The notes under the pieces: generated by a model | Database searches by the model: none | Told to the model about the DNA's origin: nothing | The model's input: the letters and a program-made list of their open reading frames with translations, nothing else | Source: Candidatus Coproplasma excrementavium | GTDB taxonomy: Bacteria > Bacillota > Clostridia > Christensenellales > Borkfalkiaceae | DNA: 47,901 nucleotides | Assembly (NCBI GenBank): GCA_018715195.1 | Contig: DVMA01000026.1 | Coordinates: 1 to 47,901 of the forward strand | Reading direction: 5' to 3' | Part shown: positions 8,764 through 15,709 of the stretch, piece by piece | Layout of the letters: each line of letters begins with the position of its first letter | Position numbering within the stretch: the stretch's first letter is position 1 | Position numbers and translations under genes: made by a program

Positions 8764-9171
8764 TCAGTTCTGAATTCTGTCGCCTTCGGCATTGTATAAA
8801 ATAATTTCGCTGACAAGGTAACGCGGTTCGTCGCCGACCGTGTACTGCGCCTGCGCGCAGTAGTATCCCTCGGCCGCGTCCGTTTCAATTACAAGCTGTC
8901 TGCCAATGTCAAGGTCGGGCGTATGAACGCTTTCAACGGCGTCCATATTTTCAAAACTTTCCGCAGGTGTTGCGGAGTAGTACAGCGTAAGCGTCACTTC
9001 CGTCGTTGACGGGCCGAGCGTGAACTCGTTTATCGCAACGGCGCGTATCTTGCCTTCGCCGCCCTTAAGCCTCACAGAAAGAAAGCGGAATGCTCCGTCC
9101 TCCGAACACGCGCTAAACGTAAAAAGAGCGGCAACTATGGCCGAAATAACGGCAAAAAACAGCCGCCTCAT
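8764..9171 (-). CDS. Small predicted lipoprotein, function unknown
   Basis: A 135-residue protein beginning MRR, a hydrophobic signal segment, and a lipobox ending FSAC with the lipidated cysteine at about residue 22 (Phe instead of Leu at -3 is slightly atypical). The mature part is rich in beta-type alternation (TEVTLTLYYS, YYCAQAQYTV, YLVSEIIL), suggesting a small Ig-like or sandwich domain; I recognise no family. The start at 9171 is set by the ATGA overlap with the upstream membrane regulator gene, so the lipoprotein is translationally coupled to it and likely works with it outside the membrane. Confidence 0.7.
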   Translation of the reverse strand: MRRLFFAVISAIVAALFTFSACSEDGAFRFLSVRLKGGEGKIRAVAINEFTLGPSTTEVTLTLYYSATPAESFENMDAVESVHTPDLDIGRQLVIETDAAEGYYCAQAQYTVGDEPRYLVSEIILYNAEGDRIQN

Positions 9172-9653
9172 CTGCCTTTCCCCCTTGTGATAAGGTACGC
9201 GAAGACAGCGGCTATAAGCAGTATGAACAGTCCCAGAAATACGCACAGCACAATCATGGGCGTGTTCTGCGGAATGGAAACTATCCACACGGTGGAGCTG
9301 GTATCGTACTGCGCGTCCTTCACCGCGTATGCAATGGTGGCAATAAGTCCGCCCAGCGCTGCCGCAAACAGTACGCAAAGCACAATTGCCGCGGCAATAA
9401 ACTTTTTGTCGCGCTTTTTCTGCTTTTGCGGCTCGGGCGGCCTTTCAATGGTTCCCTCGTCGCAGTCAAGAAGTTCGTTTGCGCCTATGTGAAAAGTGCG
9501 GCATATGCCTGCAATCTGCTGAATGGAGGGGTAGCTCTTGCCCGATTCCCAGCGCGAGACGGTCTGCCTTGTTACGTCCAGTTTGTCAGCCATCTCCTGC
9601 TGCGAAAGTTTATTTTCATCCCTTAGCTTTATAAGTCTTTCTCTGAAATCCAT
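9168..9653 (-). CDS. Membrane-anchored XRE-family transcriptional regulator
   Basis: A 161-residue protein: an N-terminal Cro/CI helix-turn-helix (about residues 5-60, with LSQQEMADKLDVTRQTVSRW), a charged proline-rich linker, and two membrane helices near 85-110 and 133-155. The domain layout suggests a DNA-binding protein tethered to the membrane that senses an envelope signal, with the coupled lipoprotein as a possible partner (inference). The start at 9653 is chosen because the DNA-binding domain begins there and a perfect consensus promoter lies immediately upstream at 9713-9685; the Shine-Dalgarno is weak. Confidence 0.82.
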   Translation of the reverse strand: MDFRERLIKLRDENKLSQQEMADKLDVTRQTVSRWESGKSYPSIQQIAGICRTFHIGANELLDCDEGTIERPPEPQKQKKRDKKFIAAAIVLCVLFAAALGGLIATIAYAVKDAQYDTSSTVWIVSIPQNTPMIVLCVFLGLFILLIAAVFAYLITRGKGR

Positions 9654-9684
9654 TGTCTTGCCGCTAACCTTTTCATTTTGAATA

Positions 9685-9713
9685 ATTATATCACGGGCGG
9701 CGGAGCGTGTCAA
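9685..9713 (-). promoter_or_regulatory. Perfect consensus promoter of the XRE-lipoprotein operon
   Basis: On the minus strand TTGACA at 9713-9708, 17 bases, TATAAT at 9690-9685. A full-consensus promoter on a regulator gene suggests that it is held in check by a repressor, possibly its own product (inference). Confidence 0.85.
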
Positions 9714-9787
9714 TGCGCGCCTTTGCAAAAGTGTCATAATTGGCGTTAATTCGCCGATATATCCCACCGATTTTAAATCTGCACGGC

Positions 9788-9793
9788 TATAAT
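9788..9793 (+). promoter_or_regulatory. -10 box directly before a start codon (possible leaderless mRNA)
   Basis: TATAAT ends seven bases before the ATG at 9801, and no Shine-Dalgarno is present. The -35 region is poor. Confidence 0.4.
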
Positions 9794-9800
9794 TTCTCAT

Positions 9801-10391
9801 ATGCTGACAAGTTTTTTTGAAGATGTTTATTCTGCCGTGCAATCGCTCTCTCTGGACGCGTGTCTGTGTATCTGCTGGGGAGCGTTCGCCTTCATTTTTC
9901 TCCTTACGCTTGTGCTCTCCCTCACCGTGGAGGGAGTGCGCCGCGCCGATAAGCGACCCTATCTTTGCATAGTCAATCTGTTTGCCGCGGCCACGTTCGC
10001 CTTTGCCGTATCAAGGCAGAGCCTTTCTTTTTCCGTACTGCTTTCGGCGGTGTTCTGGTGCGTGGCGTACTTGAGCTACGGCCTTGTCGTTCTGCTGTCA
10101 AAAAGAAAGCCGCGTTTAAAGGAGGGCACGGTTTTGCAACCCGAACCTCCCGCGGACATATTCACGCCGTCCGTGCGGCCTGCGCGCTCCAACGTGCGCA
10201 CCGAACACGCAATCTCTGTTACGGAAAAACTGTTGCAGGCCGACCTTTCCAAGGGCGACCGCCAGGAAGCGGAGCGCATAAAGTCCACGCTCGCCTTCTT
10301 GAAGGCCAAGCCCGACCTTACTCCCGCCGACAACGATTTGCTGAACGAAAAATTCAATACCTTATTAAAGCTTATGGCAAAGTATGACTGA
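9801..10391 (+). CDS. Two- or three-helix membrane protein with hydrophilic C-terminal domain, unknown function
   Basis: A 196-residue protein with hydrophobic segments at about residues 22-43, 56-72 and 78-100, then a cytoplasmic-looking tail of about 90 residues with a predicted helical region (KLLQADLSKGDRQEAERIKSTL). No family recognised. It is divergent from the XRE-lipoprotein operon and ends in its own terminator. There is no ribosome binding site at the ATG, which lies just after a TATAAT, so the transcript may be leaderless; a GTG at 9837 is an alternative start but also lacks a site. Confidence 0.65.
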   Translation: MLTSFFEDVYSAVQSLSLDACLCICWGAFAFIFLLTLVLSLTVEGVRRADKRPYLCIVNLFAAATFAFAVSRQSLSFSVLLSAVFWCVAYLSYGLVVLLSKRKPRLKEGTVLQPEPPADIFTPSVRPARSNVRTEHAISVTEKLLQADLSKGDRQEAERIKSTLAFLKAKPDLTPADNDLLNEKFNTLLKLMAKYD

Positions 10392-10394
10392 TAA

Positions 10395-10426
10395 AAGCTC
10401 CGCGCTTTATGCGCGGAGCTTTTTTA
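10395..10426. terminator. Bidirectional terminator
   Basis: AAGCTCCGCGC pairs with GCGCGGAGCTT, loop TTTAT, with Ts after and As before; it serves the plus-strand membrane protein and the minus-strand PRC-barrel gene, whose stop codon it overlaps. Confidence 0.88.
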
Positions 10427-10942
10427 TATCGTCTTCATCTGCGCCTGAAAGTACTCGCCCGCCTGCTCGGCTTTTTTAAGCGCTTCGCCAGTCAGAGCGG
10501 AGCCTTTTTTGAGTATTACTTCGCCGCTGGAATCTGTTACGTCCTCTTTCAGAACGCGGGCGGGGTGCACTATGATAACGTCGCCCGTGGTTATGTGTTC
10601 GGGGCGGAACTTCTTTTTGCCTATCACATAGTGTGCCGCCGCGCCGCTTCTGTCGGTTATTATCTCGGCAAGGTATCCCAGAAAGTTGCCGTATTCCGAG
10701 TATGCGGGCACGCCCAGCCGCATGTTTGTGCTCTGTTTTTTTATGGCGGGCCTGTCCTCGAACACAATTTTTTCGCCCGTGCATATAATGTTTTTAACAT
10801 CTATGTCAAATTCGCGCTCGTCGTCGTCAAAGCACTGCAAAAACTGCGGCGCGCCGTTTTTTGCCAGAATGCCGCGCACCCAGCCGTGAACCTGCCCGTC
10901 ATTGCTTTCAACCTCTTTTCCGTAAATTTCCGAAAGTTTCAT
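10424..10942 (-). CDS. PRC-barrel domain protein
   Basis: A 172-residue soluble protein. Residues 1-60 (MKLSEIYGKEV... followed by beta-rich sequence) and about 75-125 (RLGVPAYSEYGNFLGYLAEII) both look like PRC-barrel repeats, the small beta barrels found in RimM and in sporulation/electron-transfer proteins. The C-terminal third is charged and helical. Function unknown; related clostridial proteins are annotated only by the domain. GGAGGG precedes the ATG at 10942, which fixes the start inside a longer frame. Confidence 0.72.
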   Translation of the reverse strand: MKLSEIYGKEVESNDGQVHGWVRGILAKNGAPQFLQCFDDDEREFDIDVKNIICTGEKIVFEDRPAIKKQSTNMRLGVPAYSEYGNFLGYLAEIITDRSGAAAHYVIGKKKFRPEHITTGDVIIVHPARVLKEDVTDSSGEVILKKGSALTGEALKKAEQAGEYFQAQMKTI

Positions 10943-11045
10943 ACCGACCCTCCAAAACCTTTTCTGTTTTATAATATTTTCTGTAACAGGGCGGTAAATA
11001 CGCAAACTTTGCCGTATTTTGTATTTTTATGGATTAAGGTCATAT

Positions 11046-11095
11046 CGGAGTTGCGGATATTTTTTCGTCAACGGAGCTGCTTCATATTTTTTGCC
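11046..11095. repeat. Short imperfect direct repeat in the gap before nadB
   Basis: Two copies of a CGGAGyTGC...ATATTTTTT unit at 11046-11069 and 11072-11095. The rest of 10943-11220 shows no gene. Confidence 0.35.
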
Positions 11096-11226
11096 GCACG
11101 AGTCAGCTTTTGTTTTGTAGCGTTGTGGCGGCCATAACAGGCGGTGTGGCGCTTACTTGCTACAATTGTAACAAAATTGTTAAAAATTTTCATTTCTGAC
11201 CCGTTCAAAAAAAGTTTACACATAAC

Positions 11227-11255
11227 TTGACAGGTGTAAAGTTTCAGTGTAAACT
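11227..11255 (+). promoter_or_regulatory. nadB promoter with overlapping NiaR-type operator
   Basis: TTGACA at 11227-11232, 17 bases, TAAACT at 11250-11255. The -35 is part of TGACAGGTGTAAAG, which resembles the ACAGGTGT-type site I associate with the niacin-responsive repressor NiaR (YrxA) from memory. NiaR is encoded in the same operon, so autoregulated repression of NAD synthesis is likely. Confidence 0.6.
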
Positions 11256-11508
11256 ATGACTAACCTGAAAAGAAAAAGCGAGGGTGTATTGCCCGCGGGA
11301 AAATAATTCCCCATTCAGGCAGCTGCGCGAACAAGCGGGCGTCGGCGTATTACCGGCCTGCGCAGGCAGAAAACTTCTGCTGTCCGCGCGGACTGAACAA
11401 GGCAAATGGCGGCGTCGGCGTATTACCGGCCGGCAGGCTTTGTTCGGAACAGGGCAGGCTCGCGGGGTCGGTGTATTTCCGTCCGCACTCTGCCTGACTG
11501 AAATTTAC

Positions 11509-11538
11509 GCCGCGGCCCTTTTGCCGCGGCTTTTGCTT
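11509..11538 (+). terminator. Terminator-like hairpin inside the nad leader
   Basis: GCCGCGGC pairs with GCCGCGGC, loop CCTTTT, followed by TTTTGCTTT. It precedes nadB, so it would act as an attenuator. Confidence 0.55.
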
Positions 11539-11550
11539 TATATGCGCCGA

Positions 11551-11566
11551 TTGCGGCGTATGTGCC
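11551..11566 (+). repeat. Dispersed intergenic palindrome, copy 4 (in the nad leader)
   Basis: TTGCGGCGTATGTGCC, one base different from the core of the copies at 7685 and 30278 read on the minus strand. Confidence 0.6.
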
Positions 11567-11599
11567 TGAAACTTTACTTTGTGAACGGAGCGTTTGGTT

Positions 11600-12922
11600 A
11601 TGATTGAGCTTGAAAAGTATTACGACGTCATAATAGTAGGCGCCGGCGTTGCGGGTCTGAACTGTGCTCTCAATCTCCCGCGTGACAAAAAAATTCTGAT
11701 AATCTGCAAGGATACGCCCGACAAGTCGGACAGCTACCTTGCCCAGGGCGGCATATGCCGTCTTGTGGACGAGGACGACTACAAGGGCTATTTCGAGGAT
11801 ACGATGCGCGCGGGTCACTATGAAAACAATCCTGCAACCGTTGACTGCATGATTCGCAACTCCCAGGAGCTGATAGACGACCTCATTGCCTGCGGCGTAC
11901 GTTTTGCCCGCAACAGCGACGGCTCTCTGTGCTACACCAGGGAGGGCGGCCATTCCCGTCCCCGCATCTGCTTCCACGAGGATTGCACGGGCCGCGAAAT
12001 AACCACTCATCTGATGTCCGCCGTGCGCGCCTGCAGCAATATCTACGTAGTGCCCTATATAACTATGGTGGATATAATCTGCGATAAGGACAGGTGCTAC
12101 GGCATAGTGGCAAAGGACAGCAAGAGCGGCAGACTTTACAGACTGTTTGCCGACTACACCGTGCTCGCCTCGGGCGGACTTGGCGGCGTGTTTGAAAACT
12201 CCACCAACTTCCGCATACTCACCGGCGATGCGCTTGCAATCTGCCTCAACCACGGCATAGCCGTAGACCACATAAACTATATTCAGATTCACCCCACAAC
12301 GCTCTATTCAAAGGAAAAGGGCAGAAGGTTCTTAATCTCCGAAAGCGTGCGCGGCGAAGGCGCCGTACTGCTCGATAAAAATTTCCACAGGTTCTGCGAC
12401 GAGCTTCAGCCCCGCGACGTGGTGACGAAGAACATTCTCGCCCAGATGAAGAAGGACGGCACCGAACACGTATGGCTGGATATGCGTCCCATACCCAGGG
12501 AGGAGGTAATCAAACACTTCCCCGCAATAGTTCAGCGTTGCCTGGAAGAGGGGTACGATGTCTTCCGCGAGTGCGTGCCCGTAGTTCCCGCACAGCACTA
12601 TTTCATGGGCGGCATACGCTCCGACCTCGAGGGCAAAACGACGATGCCCAGACTGTACGCCGTAGGCGAAACGTGCTGCAACGGCGTTCACGGAGCAAAC
12701 AGACTGGCTTCCAACTCCCTGCTTGAAAGTTTAATCTTTGCAAAGCGTGCCGCAAAGGATATGACTGCAAACTATTCGCGCATAGACCTCAACGCCGCGG
12801 CGGAGGCAGAGCGCAAGCTCGACCTCACCAAATACGAAAACGTGCCCGCACTGCTCAAGAGCTATAAAAACGTAGTACTGAACGCTATCGAGGAGGCTCA
12901 ACGTGAACAACCACATCACTGA
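11600..12922 (+). CDS. nadB: L-aspartate oxidase
   Basis: A 440-residue FAD enzyme that oxidises L-aspartate to iminoaspartate, the first step of de novo NAD synthesis. It shows the FAD-binding GAGVAGLNC at about residue 14, the SYLAQGGI substrate loop, the FHEDCTGRE block near 130, SVRGEGAVL near 250 and the NGVHGANRLASNSLLE signature near 370. At 440 residues it is shorter than the usual 500-540; the C-terminal three-helix region is reduced, as in some anaerobe homologues. CGGAG precedes the ATG at 11600. It overlaps nadC by 20 bases. No nadA (quinolinate synthase) is found beside it. Confidence 0.93.
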   Translation: MIELEKYYDVIIVGAGVAGLNCALNLPRDKKILIICKDTPDKSDSYLAQGGICRLVDEDDYKGYFEDTMRAGHYENNPATVDCMIRNSQELIDDLIACGVRFARNSDGSLCYTREGGHSRPRICFHEDCTGREITTHLMSAVRACSNIYVVPYITMVDIICDKDRCYGIVAKDSKSGRLYRLFADYTVLASGGLGGVFENSTNFRILTGDALAICLNHGIAVDHINYIQIHPTTLYSKEKGRRFLISESVRGEGAVLLDKNFHRFCDELQPRDVVTKNILAQMKKDGTEHVWLDMRPIPREEVIKHFPAIVQRCLEEGYDVFRECVPVVPAQHYFMGGIRSDLEGKTTMPRLYAVGETCCNGVHGANRLASNSLLESLIFAKRAAKDMTANYSRIDLNAAAEAERKLDLTKYENVPALLKSYKNVVLNAIEEAQREQPHH

Positions 12923-13760
12923 AAAACTGCAAGCCGACGAGCTTATAAAACTGGCCCTCAGGGAGGATATCTCCAATGAGGACGTAACCACCAACGCCGT
13001 CATGCCCGAATACAGAAAGGGTACTGTCGACCTCATCTGCAAACAGAGCGGCGTAATCTGCGGCCTCGGCGTGTTTGCGCGCACATTTACGATTCTCGAC
13101 CCCGAAACTGATGTCGAGCTTTTCAAAAAGGACGGCGACGAGGTGGAAAAGGGTGAGCATATTGCCAAAGTCACGGGCGACATACGCGTGTTGCTCTCTG
13201 GTGAGCGCACCGCGCTCAACTATCTGCAAAGAATGAGCGGCATAGCCACCTATACCCGCCGCGTGGTAAAACTTCTCGAAGGTTGCAAAACGCGCCTGCT
13301 CGATACCAGAAAGACCACGCCCAATATGCGCATATTTGAAAAGTATGCCGTAAAGGTTGGCGGGGGAGTAAATCACCGCTACAATCTTTCGGACGGAATT
13401 CTGCTCAAGGACAACCACATAGGTGCTGCTGGCAGCGTAACGGCAGCCGTAAAGGCCGCACGCGAGTATGCTCCATTCGTGCGCAAGGTGGAAGTGGAGG
13501 TGGAAAACCTCGATATGGTGCGCGAGGCTCTTGAGGCGGGCGCAGATATCATTATGCTCGACAATATGTCCGTAGAGGATATGACTGCCGCGGTGAAGAT
13601 GATTGACGGCAGGGCTGTCACCGAAATAAGCGGCAACGTCACCGAGGCGACTATTCCTTCCATAAAAAAGGTAGGCGCCGACTATGTATCCAGCGGCGCG
13701 CTCACCCATTCTGCACCCATAATGGACCTGTCGCTTAAAAATCTGCACCCCATAGACTGA
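12903..13760 (+). CDS. nadC: Nicotinate-nucleotide pyrophosphorylase (quinolinate phosphoribosyltransferase)
   Basis: A 285-residue enzyme converting quinolinate and PRPP to nicotinate mononucleotide. The N-terminal domain carries LREDISNEDVTTNAV, and the barrel carries the signature DTRKTTPNMRIFEKYAV, GGGVNHRYNLSDGILLKDNHI, and the late EVEVENLDMVREAL and LDNMS phosphate-binding blocks. Length is normal. It starts with GTG, preceded by GAGGAGG located within nadB, so the two genes are translationally coupled. Confidence 0.95.
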   Translation: MNNHITEKLQADELIKLALREDISNEDVTTNAVMPEYRKGTVDLICKQSGVICGLGVFARTFTILDPETDVELFKKDGDEVEKGEHIAKVTGDIRVLLSGERTALNYLQRMSGIATYTRRVVKLLEGCKTRLLDTRKTTPNMRIFEKYAVKVGGGVNHRYNLSDGILLKDNHIGAAGSVTAAVKAAREYAPFVRKVEVEVENLDMVREALEAGADIIMLDNMSVEDMTAAVKMIDGRAVTEISGNVTEATIPSIKKVGADYVSSGALTHSAPIMDLSLKNLHPID

Positions 13761-13856
13761 CCCGAAGTCCGCTGTTTCTAAAAAATTCTGTGTCTGAAAG
13801 CGGTGGCAAAGTGTCATTTTTTTCAGCCGCGAAAGGCGTGAATTTTTGGTTTGAAC

Positions 13857-13879
13857 GGGGCATATGTGGCGGTCAATTT
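13857..13879. repeat. Dispersed intergenic palindrome, copy 5
   Basis: GGGGCATATGTGGCGG followed by TCAATTT, between nadC and niaR; close to the copy at 37620. Confidence 0.5.
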
Positions 13880-13922
13880 GTATTTTTAAAGCTGTATTAT
13901 TTACGGGAGGTAAATCCTTAAA

Positions 13923-14435
13923 ATGAAAGCTGATTCAAGGAGGAAGGAAATCCTCGCAATAGTCGGCAACAGCGATAACCCTCTGCCTGCGGGGGTGCTC
14001 GCCGAAAAGCTGGGCGTTTCCCGCCAGGTAATCGTGCAGGACATAGCCATTCTGCGCGCAAACGGGTACGATATAATTTCTACCAACCGCGGATATCTTC
14101 TCACTTCGCAAAAGAGCAACGCAACCCGCGTTTTCAAGTGCCGCCATACCTTTGAGCAGATTCTCGATGAGGGTTATCTGATAATAAATCTTGGCGGCAG
14201 AATAGAGGATATCTTTGTAAATCACCGCGTATATGGCCGAATTGCCGCAAGGCTTGAGCTGTACAACAACACCCACGTGGAGGAATTGTACCGCTCTCTG
14301 GTAAGCGGCGCGTCAAAGCCGCTCATGGCCGTAACCGACGGTTATCATTACCATACGGTGTCCGCACCCGACGAGGCCACTTTGGATAAAATAGAAGTTG
14401 CCTTGCGCAAGGCGGGGTATCTTATCGAAATTTAA
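13923..14435 (+). CDS. niaR: Niacin-responsive transcriptional repressor NiaR (YrxA type)
   Basis: A 170-residue regulator: an N-terminal winged helix of the HTH_11 type (residues about 7-62, with VLAEKLGVSRQVIVQDIAILRANGYDI) followed by a 3H domain named for three conserved histidines, seen here in KCRHTF, VNHRVYG and DGYHYHTV, which bind a metal and nicotinate. In Firmicutes NiaR represses NAD synthesis and niacin uptake when nicotinate is plentiful. Its place after nadB-nadC and the NiaR-like site at the nadB promoter support this role. GGGAGG precedes the ATG. Confidence 0.9.
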   Translation: MKADSRRKEILAIVGNSDNPLPAGVLAEKLGVSRQVIVQDIAILRANGYDIISTNRGYLLTSQKSNATRVFKCRHTFEQILDEGYLIINLGGRIEDIFVNHRVYGRIAARLELYNNTHVEELYRSLVSGASKPLMAVTDGYHYHTVSAPDEATLDKIEVALRKAGYLIEI

Positions 14436-14444
14436 GGTGCGTTT

Positions 14445-14642
14445 ATGACTATCCATCACGATAAAATGGCCTACGGCAAGCTGGAAAGTCTTTCGGAAAA
14501 GTTTTCGGACGATAAGCTTGCAAAAATGGCGCAACTTCTTTCGCAGAACAATCAGTCTGAGAAAGAGGGGGCATCTGAAAAAAATAATGGCACAGCCGCC
14601 AAAAATAAAAGTGCCGACGGGCATAATAAACAAAATAAATAA
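14445..14642 (+). CDS. Small charged protein, unknown function
   Basis: A 65-residue hydrophilic protein: an amphipathic helix (about residues 9-34, YGKLESLSEKFSDDKLAKMA) and a low-complexity tail rich in Asn, Lys, Gln and Ser. AAGGTG lies seven bases before the ATG, ten bases after niaR, so it is likely the last gene of the nad operon. Its stop codon forms part of the terminator stem that follows. No family recognised; a translated gene is likely but not certain. Confidence 0.55.
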   Translation: MTIHHDKMAYGKLESLSEKFSDDKLAKMAQLLSQNNQSEKEGASEKNNGTAAKNKSADGHNKQNK

Positions 14643-14679
14643 GGGATATATGCAGCTCAATTGCATATATCCCTTATTT
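14640..14679 (+). terminator. Terminator of the nad operon
   Basis: TAAGGGATATATGCA pairs perfectly with TGCATATATCCCTTA around a seven-base loop; the following T-run is short. The stop codon of the small ORF is the first triplet of the stem. Confidence 0.7.
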
Positions 14680-14724
14680 GTTGCCGTAAATAAATTTCAC
14701 TCTTTTTCAGGTTAAAATAAAAAA

Positions 14725-14745
14725 CGGACCGCAAAATCCGGTCCG
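14725..14745 (-). terminator. Terminator of the 76-residue minus-strand gene
   Basis: CGGACCG pairs with CGGTCCG; on the minus strand the hairpin is followed by a T-run (plus-strand A-run at 14716-14724). Confidence 0.75.
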
Positions 14746-14772
14746 CTTTTCAGTGATTTGTTGTCTACGCAA

Positions 14773-15003
14773 TCAGCGCGAAAGCATCCAGTCCTTTACT
14801 TTCTCTCTCTCAATGGGGGTGATGTTTTCACCCGTGTACCTGGAATTTTTGCCGCCGTTTGTGTAAACGAAGTATCTGCCGTCTTTAGTTATGTACAGCG
14901 TCTCTTCGTATCCGTTAGGGTCCCCCGGTGCGCCGTATGTGAACTTTTTATCGACTGTAGAGCTGAGGGTGTCATATACGACCCCGTCTATCACTTTGCG
15001 CAT
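14773..15003 (-). CDS. Small conserved protein of a family common in Firmicute accessory regions
   Basis: A 76-residue soluble protein opening MRKVIDGVVYDT and containing EETLYITKDGRYFVYTNGGKNS, then ITPIEREKVKDWM near the end. From memory this pattern (KVI.G..YDT, ETLY.TK.G.YF.Y..GG, I.P......WL) matches a small uncharacterised family often seen on phages and mobile elements of Firmicutes; this needs a search to confirm. GAGG lies about eleven bases before the ATG, and a terminator follows. No other mobile gene is nearby. Confidence 0.65.
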   Translation of the reverse strand: MRKVIDGVVYDTLSSTVDKKFTYGAPGDPNGYEETLYITKDGRYFVYTNGGKNSRYTGENITPIEREKVKDWMLSR

Positions 15004-15246
15004 AATTATTCACTGCCTCGCCTTTTATTTGGCTTTCTGGCGTTGACTAGCATCGCCATACTTCCATTGTTAATTTTATCATAATGATATATTTATGTCA
15101 ATGTACGTACGCTTTTCTGCATTTCGTGTCTATTATTGTGAAATACTTAATTTGCCTGAAAAAATATAACACGATAATTTTATTTATATTCAAAAATATA
15201 TATTTTTCGCGCCGACACATATCCGTGGTCGCAACATATTTTTATT
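15004..15246. other. AT-rich gap upstream of ylxM
   Basis: No gene, repeat or RNA recognised here; it contains the upstream region of the minus-strand 76-residue gene and runs into the ylxM promoter. Confidence 0.5.
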
Positions 15247-15291
15247 TGTCAAGTAAAAATACTTGACATAACTTTGCGTGCGATATATAAT
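15247..15291 (+). promoter_or_regulatory. Consensus promoter of ylxM-ffh with a palindrome over the -35 box
   Basis: TTGACA at 15263-15268, 17 bases, TATAAT at 15286-15291. TGTCAAGTA at 15247-15255 and TACTTGACA at 15260-15268 form a perfect nine-base inverted repeat with an AAAA spacer, so the -35 box is one arm of an operator-like palindrome. Confidence 0.8.
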
Positions 15292-15315
15292 TGTAAGGAA
15301 AACTGCGGAGGACAT

Positions 15316-15708
15316 ATGGCTGATTTAAAGTTCATGCGTCTCTGGGACATTTATTCGGCGCTTTTAACGCCCACCCAGCGCGAAATTACCGATATGTATT
15401 TTAATCTCGACCTCACCGTGTCGGAAATAGCCGAACAGAAGGGCATCTCCCGCCAGGGCGTGTCGGAGTGCCTCTCTTCCGCAAAAAAACAGCTTGAAGA
15501 GTACGAAGAAAAACTTAAATTTTCACGTATCATGAAGGAGAGCGATATTTCTTTCTCGCTCATTCTTACAAAGGCGACTCGCTGGGCGGAAGCTTTTTCT
15601 GCCGCTCATCCCGATTTTGCCCCTCAGGTAAAGGAGCTTGAAGATATCCTTCACGGTGACTACGCCGCCGAAGCCTGGGAAATCTGCAACAAAGACGATA
15701 AGGAGTGA
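15316..15708 (+). CDS. ylxM: YlxM/p13-like DNA-binding protein, SRP-associated
   Basis: A 130-residue protein with a sigma-70 region 4-type helix-turn-helix: LLTPTQREITDMYFNLDLTVSEIAE then KGISRQGVSECLSSAKKQL (about residues 15-70), followed by a helical C-terminal half. This is the YlxM family, which sits directly upstream of ffh in Firmicutes and is thought to modulate the SRP pathway. GCGGAGGA precedes the ATG. The ffh ATG lies one base after the stop codon, with its ribosome binding site inside ylxM. Confidence 0.9.
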   Translation: MADLKFMRLWDIYSALLTPTQREITDMYFNLDLTVSEIAEQKGISRQGVSECLSSAKKQLEEYEEKLKFSRIMKESDISFSLILTKATRWAEAFSAAHPDFAPQVKELEDILHGDYAAEAWEICNKDDKE

Positions 15709-15709
15709 T

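Larger units (their letters stand above)
11262..11567 (+). ncRNA. Multi-hairpin structured leader of the nad operon
   Basis: The leader carries four hairpins whose tips all read GG, YGTATTN, CC: at 11283-11293, 11344-11354, 11417-11427 and 11470-11480. The stems below the tips differ in sequence but remain paired: CTGCGC with GCGCAG for the second; an eleven-position outer stem CTGAACAAGGC/GCTTTGTTCGG for the third; GGCAG/CTGCC and GCGG/CCGC for the fourth. The first is short. A terminator-like hairpin (11509-11538) and a fifth related hairpin (11551-11566) follow. Constant loops on variable stems point to repeated recognition sites for a protein or small molecule. I know no RNA class with this form. 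Confidence 0.55.

Noticed and set aside
10409-11137. Plus-strand frame of 242 codons overlapping the PRC-barrel gene
   Set aside because: The minus strand encodes a recognisable PRC-barrel protein with a strong ribosome binding site; the plus frame runs through the terminator and lacks a start signal.
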